NCBI GenBank assembly: GCA_028818995.1
Contig: JAPPMR010000228.1
Coordinates: forward strand, 1-13,064
Direction: 5' to 3'
DNA from: Candidatus Poribacteria bacterium
Lineage (GTDB): Bacteria > Poribacteria > WGA-4E > WGA-3G
DNA length: 13,064 bases
Positions within the stretch are counted from its first letter, which is position 1; each line of letters starts with the position of its first letter. The translations under genes and the position numbers were made by a program. The notes under the pieces are model-generated. The model was not told the DNA's origin, ran no database searches, and was given only the letters and a program-made list of their open reading frames with translations. Below are positions 1 through 6,087 of this stretch, in pieces.

Positions 1-265
1 ATACAAGAGAGATGGGTAGCTTAGTGTCTGTCGATTGTGATGTATCTGAATTGAATATTGGTGTGGTAATGATAATTATCTGTGAGATAATGAGAAATGA
101 CAAAACACAAAAATAGAGAAAATCCAATTTCTTGAATAGTTCTCTCTTTTTCATAAAGTATACGCAAACTACCATCATAGATGCTATGATGATGTAAACA
201 AATAATTCTATTACCATCATTTTTCATAACCTAATATTGTTTTATCTGTTTTTACATAAATACCC
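1..265. other. A+T-rich stretch without a supportable gene
   Basis: I see no convincing gene here. A minus-strand reading frame (227 to 21, 68 codons) and a plus-strand frame open from the left edge to a TAG at 114-116 overlap each other. Neither gives a protein I recognise. The plus-strand frame could be the tail of a gene entering from the left. The stretch ends with the TACCC pentamer (261-265), which is one copy of the target duplication of the element to its right. Confidence 0.4.
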
Positions 266-759
266 CAGGACTTACGCAAAAGTCCGAAACAATCAGCAAA
301 ATTGAGATATATCACTAAAAAACGCACAATGAAGTGTGCTTGGTGAATGCGCCAAATCAACGGTATGAATGCCTTTTTGGCATTGTCCGCGTGGCATTCA
401 CATTAAACGCCGTAACGCCTGAAAACAAGCAAAATGCGTCCGTTCTATTAGTTACCATAAAACATAATAAACAATATTGAACAAATAATAAAATAAAGTC
501 TATATGTAACTCAATTATAGGGTATTTTCAAAACAACAACAACAAAATTGTTGGTTTTACACAAAAAATCACAGAATATTTTAGAATATTACCTGGATTT
601 TTTATAAAAAAAGTGGATATATCCTATTTTTAACCTTTTAGGACAGACGTAAATTGAGCAGAGATGGAGTATATTTTATCCAAAAATAGTCATTTAGATG
701 TTTTTAACCCTTAAAGTCCCCTTATCAAGGGGACTTTAAGAGGAAATGCGTAAGTCCTG
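266..759. mobile_element. MITE-like non-autonomous insertion element, 494 bp
   Basis: The ends are perfect 13-bp inverted repeats: CAGGACTTACGCA at 266-278 and its reverse complement at 747-759. The element is flanked by a direct repeat TACCC (261-265 and 760-764), as expected for a 5-bp target duplication. The interior has no long open frame and no transposase. It holds several palindromes: a GGACTT/AAGTCC stem at 268-285 overlapping the left end, TGAATGCC/GGCATTCA at 366-373 and 393-400, and a 14-bp perfect hairpin at 710-740. Short length, paired ends, duplication and lack of coding capacity fit a miniature inverted-repeat element moved by a transposase elsewhere in the genome. The parent IS family cannot be named from this window. 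The element landed 12 bp beyond the stop codon of the Uma2 gene. Confidence 0.8.
710..740. repeat. Perfect 14-bp-arm hairpin inside the MITE-like element
   Basis: CTTAAAGTCCCCTT (710-723) and its exact reverse complement (727-740) are separated by the 3-nt loop ATC. The arm contains GGACTT/AAGTCC, the same hexamer as in the terminal repeats, so the right end holds nested copies. It could be a transposase-recognised structure or an RNA stem. No T-run follows, so it is not a classic intrinsic terminator. Confidence 0.85.
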
Positions 760-771
760 TACCCTCTAAAT

Positions 772-1617
772 TTAGGAAGATGTTTCGTTTTGTTGGTTAG
801 CCAGTTGAGTACGAAGTCGTTCTAACTCAGTTTCCAGTTCGCGTCTGCGTTCTGCCTCTTCTGCCACCATCGCTTCCGCTTTTTGTCTGCGTTCTGCTTC
901 CTCTGCTGCCATCGCTTCGGCTTCCTCTCGGAGATGTTTTTCTTGCAGCCGAAGGTGCTCTTCTTCCATAGAAGTTGTAATTGGGGTGCCATCAGGCAGG
1001 TACGGACGCAAAAGCCTTACGTGCGTTGTGTGATTGTCCTCCCACCGAAACCAGAGATTTAACGCTTCGCTGAACAAACCGTCTTCCGCATGCGGCACTA
1101 TCTCAACGATGTCACCCGATGGGATCCGCTGCCACCCACGAAACTCTGCAGGCTTCTTCAGTTCCGGCTGATGTATAAAGTATTCTTGAACACCAATATC
1201 ATTTAGATACAACGCAACTTTTCTATCCCGATCCTGATGTGCCGTTGAATCAGAGAGAAACTCAAAAACAGCAACAGGTGCTGCCCCTTCTGCCCACGTA
1301 TAGAAACTACGGCGTAGCGGGTATTTTTCAACACCGAACACGATGTAGATATCAGGGGCAACACATTTTGTGATGTCCCCTTCGCTATAGTAGACAAAAC
1401 TGTCAACAGCAACGTGAACCAACTCGTTAATCGCGAAGTACCGTTTGAGTTGGTCGGATAGCGTAAAAATCTGGTCAGCGTGAAAATCGGTTTCAGCCAT
1501 CGGTTCATCGTCCTCACACGGATAACCTTCAATGTAAATAGTCGGTTTACCACTCGCCTTTGGAAAGACTGGCATATACTTTCTCTGTTTGATAGCAAAG
1601 TCTTTTATGGTATCCAT
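772..1617 (-). CDS. Uma2 family (DUF820) PD-(D/E)xK-type nuclease with coiled-coil tail
   Basis: A predicted restriction-endonuclease-fold protein of the Uma2/DUF820 family. Family members are numerous in cyanobacteria and several environmental phyla, and the cellular role of most is unknown. Residues about 40-190 carry the family pattern: APDIYIVF with D89, VFEFLSDST with E119, then a D/K/Y-rich segment (D131, K133, Y137). Residues about 217-275 are a charged Glu/Ala/Arg coiled coil built on a 14-residue repeat. I chose the ATG at 1617 (281 aa) because a GGAG lies 6 nt upstream. The longer frame starts with TTG at 1656 and has no visible Shine-Dalgarno sequence. The gene stands apart from the lpx operon and lies between two copies of a mobile-element end (747-759 and 1693-1705). 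Substrate and activity are not shown by the sequence. Confidence 0.85.
   Translation of the reverse strand: MDTIKDFAIKQRKYMPVFPKASGKPTIYIEGYPCEDDEPMAETDFHADQIFTLSDQLKRYFAINELVHVAVDSFVYYSEGDITKCVAPDIYIVFGVEKYPLRRSFYTWAEGAAPVAVFEFLSDSTAHQDRDRKVALYLNDIGVQEYFIHQPELKKPAEFRGWQRIPSGDIVEIVPHAEDGLFSEALNLWFRWEDNHTTHVRLLRPYLPDGTPITTSMEEEHLRLQEKHLREEAEAMAAEEAERRQKAEAMVAEEAERRRELETELERLRTQLANQQNETSS
844..927. repeat. Two-copy 42-bp tandem repeat in the Uma2 coiled-coil tail
   Basis: Units 844-885 and 886-927 both begin TCTGCGTTCTGC and differ at a handful of positions. Each encodes one 14-residue (two-heptad) coiled-coil unit of the type AEAMxAEEAERRxx. The repeat keeps the reading frame, so unit gain or loss would only lengthen or shorten the coil. 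Confidence 0.85.
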
Positions 1618-1623
1618 GGTTTT

Positions 1624-1627
1624 CTCC
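1624..1627 (-). promoter_or_regulatory. Ribosome binding site that decides the Uma2 start
   Basis: GGAG on the minus strand, 6 nt before the ATG at 1617. The alternative upstream TTG at 1656 has no such site, which favours the shorter protein. Confidence 0.65.
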
Positions 1628-1692
1628 GTTGTGTATCCGGCAATAAGTATCTTCAAAGTGTGAATGGATTTATCAGGTGGGTATGTATGAAT

Positions 1693-1705
1693 CAGGGCTT
1701 ACGCA
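1693..1705. repeat. Solo copy of the MITE terminal repeat
   Basis: CAGGGCTTACGCA matches the 13-bp terminal repeat at 266-278 in 12 of 13 positions and in the same orientation. No inverted partner was found to its right within the window. It may be the remnant of a second, decayed insertion. It lies between the Uma2 gene and the end of the broken antitoxin-like gene. Confidence 0.6.
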
Positions 1706-1713
1706 AATTGCGT

Positions 1714-2021
1714 TCAAATATCTGCAAGTAGGACATCCGTAATCAATTCATCGTGACGATCACTGATGTTCTCTTCATCAAGTTTCAGCGTTCCAAGTAA
1801 AGCAAGAAGCGGATCTTCACTATTTTTGCTTTTTTGTCCTTCAACTTTGGTCCAGTCCGTGAACTTTTGCGTCCCTCTAAATCTGTGTCTAACTCATGTG
1901 ATGCATTTAAGATTTCTTTATTCTGCAGATAGGAAAGGTAGTCAATAGCATCTCCAAGTTTTTCAGTAGGTAGTTGTTTAATAATTTTAATTGCTTGTTC
2001 TTTGAGTTTTATGTTATCCAT
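1714..2021 (-). pseudogene. Antitoxin-like small protein gene, broken by one frameshift
   Basis: From ATG at 2021 (AGGA just upstream) the frame reads MDNIKLKEQAIKIIKQLPTE and a predicted second helix, an N-terminal type common in small antitoxin-like proteins. The uncorrected frame stops at 1785 after 78 codons, and its last third looks like nonsense. Stepping back one base at the AAAA run (1865-1868, CGC-AAA-AGT) joins a frame that reads KFTDWTKVEG and later LALLGTLKLDEENISDRHDE, ending at TGA 1714-1716. The restored protein is 102 aa. The C-terminal GTL...ISDRHDE stretch resembles, from memory, antitoxin-like proteins encoded next to PIN-domain toxins. No toxin gene is present. Simplest reading: a decayed orphan. 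Alternatives are a sequencing or assembly error in the A-run, or a genuine -1 slippage. It starts 26 bp after the lpxA stop and could be read from that transcript. Confidence 0.65.
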
Positions 2022-2047
2022 TTTCCTAATCCAATCCCTATTGTAAA

Positions 2048-2878
2048 TTACCCATCCCCTTTCACAGAACGATTTGGTTGGCTAAAACCGATACCGCGTT
2101 TAGATGATTCTATAAACTGGAGCAGATATTCAAGTTCTGGGTCTGTTGGTAATTCTTCTCTGGCTTTAGTAACAGCATGTCTCAAGGGCAAACCAGAGCG
2201 GAATAAAATACGGAAGGCTTTTTTGAGGAGGGCAAATGTTTCGGGGGAAAGTTTCGCTAATGGATTGATGCGCGATGTTCGAATACCGATGCGGTTGAGA
2301 TCACGAACACGGGCAGGTTGGCCAGCCGATAGTGCAAACGGGGGAATGTCTTGAACGATTTTTGAACAGCCACCTGCCATCGCCATTTTACCGACACGGA
2401 CAAATTGATGAAGCGCAGCGTAAGCACCGAGTCGGACATCATCTTCGATTGTTACGTGCCCTGCAAGTGTGGCAAAATTCGCCATTATCGTTCTGCTGCC
2501 GATAATAGAATCATGCGCAATATTCACCCAATTCATAAATAGGTTATCATCACCAATAACAGTTTCACCATCCTCAAAAGTTGATCGAGAGATAGAGACA
2601 TACTCACGCAGCACATTTCGGTTGCCAATGCGAACATAACTCCGTTCGCCATTATATTTCAGATCCTTTGAGGGATTCCCAATAGTAGCACCGAAAAAGA
2701 CTTGGCAATCTTCACCAATCGTCGTCCATTTTCCGATCTGAACATGCGGTCCTATAACAGTATTCGCACCAATCTGAACGTGGTCTTCAATAATGGTATA
2801 GGGATCAATGCGGACACCTTCTCCCAATTCGGACTTAGGTGAAATAATTGCTGTTGGATGGATGTTTGTCGCTGTCAC
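2048..2878 (-). CDS. lpxA: Acyl-ACP--UDP-N-acetylglucosamine O-acyltransferase
   Basis: First step of lipid A synthesis: transfers a 3-hydroxyacyl chain from acyl carrier protein to the 3-OH of UDP-GlcNAc in the cytoplasm. The 276-aa length is close to the usual 255-270. Residues 1-190 are hexapeptide repeats of a left-handed beta helix (IxPxAxI, VIGPHV, TIGE). The expected catalytic His is H122 in NIAHD, with further family histidines H141 (LAGHV) and H157 (HQF). The C-terminal 80 residues are helical, as in LpxA. By eye, the position of the other His in the E. coli HIAHD motif is Asn here (N119). The GGCS segment keeps the glycine at the hydrocarbon-ruler position, compatible with a longer acyl chain. 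The start is GTG, backed by AGGA at 2886-2889, 7 nt upstream. It lies 66 bp downstream of lpxC-fabZ. Confidence 0.95.
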   Translation of the reverse strand: MTATNIHPTAIISPKSELGEGVRIDPYTIIEDHVQIGANTVIGPHVQIGKWTTIGEDCQVFFGATIGNPSKDLKYNGERSYVRIGNRNVLREYVSISRSTFEDGETVIGDDNLFMNWVNIAHDSIIGSRTIMANFATLAGHVTIEDDVRLGAYAALHQFVRVGKMAMAGGCSKIVQDIPPFALSAGQPARVRDLNRIGIRTSRINPLAKLSPETFALLKKAFRILFRSGLPLRHAVTKAREELPTDPELEYLLQFIESSKRGIGFSQPNRSVKGDG

Positions 2879-2944
2879 AAGTTTGTCCTACTTTCTAATT
2901 GTTTTAGTGCTATCAAAAAACATGAGAATATCGTCATGTTGAGT

Positions 2945-4255
2945 CTACTCGTTTTCTGTAGCGGCAAGGGCAATAGACAATTCCGCTTCTGTTGCAAGAG
3001 CATCATCTACGTAAGCTTCCCCTACGATCCGTGCCAAGTTGCTGCGCCGCTGAACAATCTCAATTTCTAAGCGGAGTTGGTCCCCTGGTATGACTGTTTT
3101 CCGAAAAGTCGCTTTACTAATAGAGCGAAAATAACCGAGTTGATCTTCCTTTCCGATTTCCTGAAGCAGTAACCATGCACCGAGTTGCGCGAGTGCTTCT
3201 ACTTGTAAAACGCCCGGCATCACTGGTTGTGCTGGAAAATGTCCCTCAAATATAGGTTCGTTGTACGTTAGATTTTTAATACCGACAGCCCGTTTTCCGT
3301 TTTCAAATTCAATGACTCTATCAATCAAACACATCGGGTGCCGATGTGGCAGAATTCGGTAGATATCCTTCGCTTCAACGGGTTCATTTTTCTTATCATC
3401 TTCAGCGTTTGCGAAATCAAGGATACCTTTTTCTGCAAGTGCCTGTACAAATTGGGCGTGGAACGTATGTCCCGTGCGCATTGCTATGACTTGCGCTTTC
3501 GGCAGGTATCCTGCAAGGTAGAGGTCTCCGATAAGGTCAAGCGTTTTATGACGAACGTATTCATCTTTAAACCTTAATTCAGAACTTGTCTGTCCATCTC
3601 CTTTGACAACCACAACATTCTCATAACTTGCCCCTTTTCCGATCCCGAGTGATTGCAATGCCTCAATTTCAGATTCAAAACAGAAACTGCGAGCAGGTGC
3701 AATTTCGCTAATATAATTATCCGCTGTCATGTCCCATGTAGCAAACTGTGGCTCAGTATTCGGGTGATCATACGCGAACGTAACTTCAAAAGTATCGGAT
3801 GGGAGAAAAATAAGCTGTTTGTTCCCATCACAAATAGCGAACGGTTCAGAAACCTCAATGAAACGGCGCGGTGCATCTAACTGCTTCAGTCCAACTTCTT
3901 GGATTTTAGTAACGTAAGGCAACGCACTGCCATCAAGACCGGGAGCTTCCTGTGCATTGAGTTCGACTTTCGCATTGTCAATTCTAAGCCCCGCAAGAGC
4001 AGACAAAAGATGTTCAATGCTACTAATTGTTGTTCCACCGTGCTGTAAACTTGTGCAACGTGGTAATATGTCCACCCAATTCTCCGGACAGACTTTCACC
4101 TCCGATGATCCAGACAAGTCAATTCGTTGAAAGACAATACCAGAATCTGGCGAGGCTGGTTTTATCTTTAGTTCAACGGGTTCTCCCAGCATCAACCCTT
4201 TTCCAGAAATTGTAACTTCAGACTGAAGTGTTTGTTGATATTCAACATTTCCCAT
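2945..4255 (-). CDS. lpxC-fabZ: Bifunctional UDP-3-O-acyl-GlcNAc deacetylase / 3-hydroxyacyl-ACP dehydratase
   Basis: A natural fusion. Residues about 5-280 are LpxC, the zinc deacetylase of the committed step of lipid A synthesis, with E81-H82 in SIEHL, H236 and D240 in RHKTLDLIGDL, and H263 in TGH as expected zinc and catalytic residues. Residues about 295-430 are FabZ, a hot-dog-fold dehydratase of fatty acid elongation, with ILPHRHP, H339 in FEGHFP and E353 in VLQVEALAQ. A short charged linker (about 284-296) joins them. Both halves look intact. LpxC-FabZ fusions are known from Bacteroidetes and some other phyla. Both draw on the 3-hydroxyacyl-ACP pool: LpxA uses it for lipid A and FabZ diverts it to chain elongation. 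The ATG at 4255 fits the LpxC N-terminus, but no good Shine-Dalgarno is close (a GGAG sits 14 nt upstream). It lies 75 bp after mltG in an A+T-rich gap. Confidence 0.95.
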   Translation of the reverse strand: MGNVEYQQTLQSEVTISGKGLMLGEPVELKIKPASPDSGIVFQRIDLSGSSEVKVCPENWVDILPRCTSLQHGGTTISSIEHLLSALAGLRIDNAKVELNAQEAPGLDGSALPYVTKIQEVGLKQLDAPRRFIEVSEPFAICDGNKQLIFLPSDTFEVTFAYDHPNTEPQFATWDMTADNYISEIAPARSFCFESEIEALQSLGIGKGASYENVVVVKGDGQTSSELRFKDEYVRHKTLDLIGDLYLAGYLPKAQVIAMRTGHTFHAQFVQALAEKGILDFANAEDDKKNEPVEAKDIYRILPHRHPMCLIDRVIEFENGKRAVGIKNLTYNEPIFEGHFPAQPVMPGVLQVEALAQLGAWLLLQEIGKEDQLGYFRSISKATFRKTVIPGDQLRLEIEIVQRRSNLARIVGEAYVDDALATEAELSIALAATENE

Positions 4256-4330
4256 ATTTTATATTGTGACTCCGTTCACGCGTATATGTTTATTTTCTAT
4301 ATTTATGTTATGTATCATATATTCATTAGC

Positions 4331-5380
4331 CTATGGGTTTGAGGCAGCTTTTTTTCGTTTTACTTGACGAATCATCCTATTATGTTCAGCGAGCGTCTTT
4401 GAGAAATGATGTTGCCCTTCACCGATAGCAACAAAATAATAAAAAGATGTCTCTTCAGGTCTCAGCACTCCTAAAATAGAAGCCATTCCCGGATTACCGA
4501 TGGGACCGGGTGGTAAACCTTTATGTAAGTAAGTATTGTAAGGTGATACGACTTTTAGGTCAGCTCTTGTCAATAGACGTTTCGGATCACCTAATGCGTA
4601 AAGCACCGTTGGGTCCGCTTGCAGTCGCCAATTGTGTTTTAGCCGATTGTGAAAAACACTGGCTATCCGTGGTATTTCCGACTCGGATCCAGCCTCCCTT
4701 TGAATAATAGAAGCCAACGTAACGACTTGATGACGTGTTAATCCTAATGCTTCTGCTTCTTTAGCTAATGTTTCGTCCCATCTCTTAGCAGCTTCCGCCA
4801 ACATCATCTGGACAATTGTTTCTGCTGTGCTCCCTTTAGCGAATTTATAAGTATTTGGAAAAAGATAGCCTTCCGCTGTAACACCCTCAGGCACGTATTT
4901 TTCGAGTAATTTAGGTGTCTGCATTGCCTCCACAAAAGCTTCCGCAGTGCCATACCCAGAAGATTCCCAAAGTTCTGCAATTGATTTTGCCGTAATGCCT
5001 TCTGGCACAGTAAACGTCTGATATTCAATTTGTCCTTTCTTAAGTTCATCAAGAATCCGCGTGAGCGACATGTCACGACTGAGTTGATAAGTGCCAGCAC
5101 GGAGTTGCGTGCCAATTCCGCGATACCGAACCGCAATTTTGAAGACAAGAGGACTTCGAATCAAATTATTGGTTGCAAGATGTTTCGCAATTGTGGTTGT
5201 GCTGCTGCCAGATGCAATTGTAATGGTTACAATTTCCTCTGATGCATCGATTGGGGATAAGTAGTATCCGCCAACCAAAACTGCACTGAAGCAGATAATT
5301 CCAAGACAGCCAAGCGCGTATAACGCAAACCTCTGCAATCGTTTTGAAGCCAATACTGATCCTATATTGCGTAGGAACAT
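4331..5380 (-). CDS. mltG: Endolytic murein transglycosylase MltG (YceG-like)
   Basis: Cuts nascent glycan strands next to the inner membrane and so limits their length; it acts at the periplasmic face. Residues 1-19 are a basic cytoplasmic tail and about 20-41 form one membrane segment. A LysM-like subdomain follows (about 48-120), then the YceG catalytic domain. Family marks are EGYLFPNTY at 170-178, ASIIQREAG with the expected catalytic Glu E229, SVFHNRL, LQADPTVLYA at 253-262, and SPYNTYLHKGLPPGPI near 279. Length 349 aa, typical. I chose ATG 5380 because a GGAGG sits 6 nt upstream; an in-frame TTG at 5398 would add six residues but overlaps that site. It follows ruvX by 77 bp, and a neighbouring ruvX-type gene is a frequent context for yceG genes. 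Confidence 0.95.
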   Translation of the reverse strand: MFLRNIGSVLASKRLQRFALYALGCLGIICFSAVLVGGYYLSPIDASEEIVTITIASGSSTTTIAKHLATNNLIRSPLVFKIAVRYRGIGTQLRAGTYQLSRDMSLTRILDELKKGQIEYQTFTVPEGITAKSIAELWESSGYGTAEAFVEAMQTPKLLEKYVPEGVTAEGYLFPNTYKFAKGSTAETIVQMMLAEAAKRWDETLAKEAEALGLTRHQVVTLASIIQREAGSESEIPRIASVFHNRLKHNWRLQADPTVLYALGDPKRLLTRADLKVVSPYNTYLHKGLPPGPIGNPGMASILGVLRPEETSFYYFVAIGEGQHHFSKTLAEHNRMIRQVKRKKAASNP

Positions 5381-5386
5381 GGGATG

Positions 5387-5391
5387 CCTCC
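5387..5391 (-). promoter_or_regulatory. Ribosome binding site that decides the mltG start
   Basis: GGAGG on the minus strand, 6 nt before the ATG at 5380. It lies within the codons that a TTG start at 5398 would translate, so the ATG is the likely start. Confidence 0.75.
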
Positions 5392-5457
5392 AAATCAACG
5401 CTGCCTACATAATATAATCTGCAACAGTAAGTTAACGAAAATACTGAAGACCTTGCC

Positions 5458-5880
5458 CTACTCTTCGTCTGTGTTGCCACGCAGATATTCATCTAAAATT
5501 ATTACAGCAGAAACTTGGTCAATAACTTTTTTGCGCTCTTTAGGATCCATGTTGACTCTATCCAAAATTTCTTCTGCTTCTGATGTAGTAAACCTCTCAT
5601 CCCAGAACTCGACAGGAATCTCAAGTCCTTCGGACAACCGAGTCCCAAATTTTTGCACTTTCTCTGCTTGTGTGCCAAGGGTGCCGTCAAGTGAAATAGG
5701 CAATCCAATGATGATTCGTTCTGCCTTGTGGATAGAGGCAAGATCACCTATCGCTGTTATATCACGCTGCCGATTTGTCCGAGTCAAGGTACATAAAGGA
5801 TGTGCGCCACTGCCGAGGGCATCGCTAACGGCTACACCAATCCTTACGTCACCGACGTCTAATCCAAGCAAAACAGCCAT
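5458..5880 (-). CDS. ruvX: RuvX/YqgF family putative pre-16S rRNA nuclease / Holliday junction resolvase-like
   Basis: A 140-aa RNase H-fold protein, the usual length for YqgF/RuvX. Visible motifs are GLDVGDVRIGVAVSD with the first acidic residue D8, IIIGLPISLDGTLG at 57-69, DERFTT at 94-99, and DQVSAVIILDEYL starting at D121. The family processes the 5' end of 16S rRNA in E. coli and has also been proposed to resolve recombination junctions; which role dominates here cannot be told. The start ATG at 5880 is preceded by GGAGGAG. It appears to be the first gene of the minus-strand unit, about 48 nt downstream of a strong promoter. Confidence 0.94.
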   Translation of the reverse strand: MAVLLGLDVGDVRIGVAVSDALGSGAHPLCTLTRTNRQRDITAIGDLASIHKAERIIIGLPISLDGTLGTQAEKVQKFGTRLSEGLEIPVEFWDERFTTSEAEEILDRVNMDPKERKKVIDQVSAVIILDEYLRGNTDEE

Positions 5881-5934
5881 ATTAACTCCTCCTGCGGAAA
5901 CCCGTCTAATTTTCTGATTCTCGAATGTTTTACA

Positions 5935-5963
5935 ATTTTACACGAAAAAACACGTGGCGTCAA
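5935..5963 (-). promoter_or_regulatory. Sigma70-type promoter for the ruvX-mltG-lpx unit
   Basis: On the minus strand, TTGACG (5958-5963) and TAAAAT (5935-5940) are separated by exactly 17 nt; each box matches consensus in 5 of 6 positions. Predicted transcription start is near 5928, giving a leader of about 48 nt before the ruvX ATG. Confidence 0.7.
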
Positions 5964-5994
5964 GACAAATATCTACGGCTTTCAGACAACATAG

Positions 5995-6028
5995 TTGATA
6001 AATTATACATATTCTGATATAATTTATC
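5995..6028 (+). promoter_or_regulatory. Promoter embedded in an inverted repeat, upstream of the DNA methyltransferase
   Basis: TTGATA (5995-6000) and a perfect TATAAT (6018-6023) are 17 nt apart on the plus strand. Overlying them is a perfect inverted repeat with 10-bp arms, GATAAATTAT (5997-6006) and ATAATTTATC (6019-6028), around 12 nt. The arms cover most of both promoter boxes, the layout expected for a dimeric repressor. The predicted start is near 6030, about 58 nt before the methyltransferase ATG. By symmetry the minus strand also carries TATAAT (6002-6007) with TGGATA (6025-6030) at 17 nt. Confidence 0.7.
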
Positions 6029-6087
6029 CACAAAAAAGTAATCTAATCCAATAGCGTATTTGAAAGCACTACTAAGAAAAGCAACGC

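Noticed and set aside
21..227. 68-codon minus-strand frame with a weak AGG before its ATG
   Set aside because: Composition is not protein-like, it overlaps another open frame, and it matches nothing I know; not enough to call a gene.
266..759. Possible CRISPR array or regulatory RNA because of repeated palindromes
   Set aside because: There are no regularly spaced direct repeats, and the matched ends with target duplication explain the region better.
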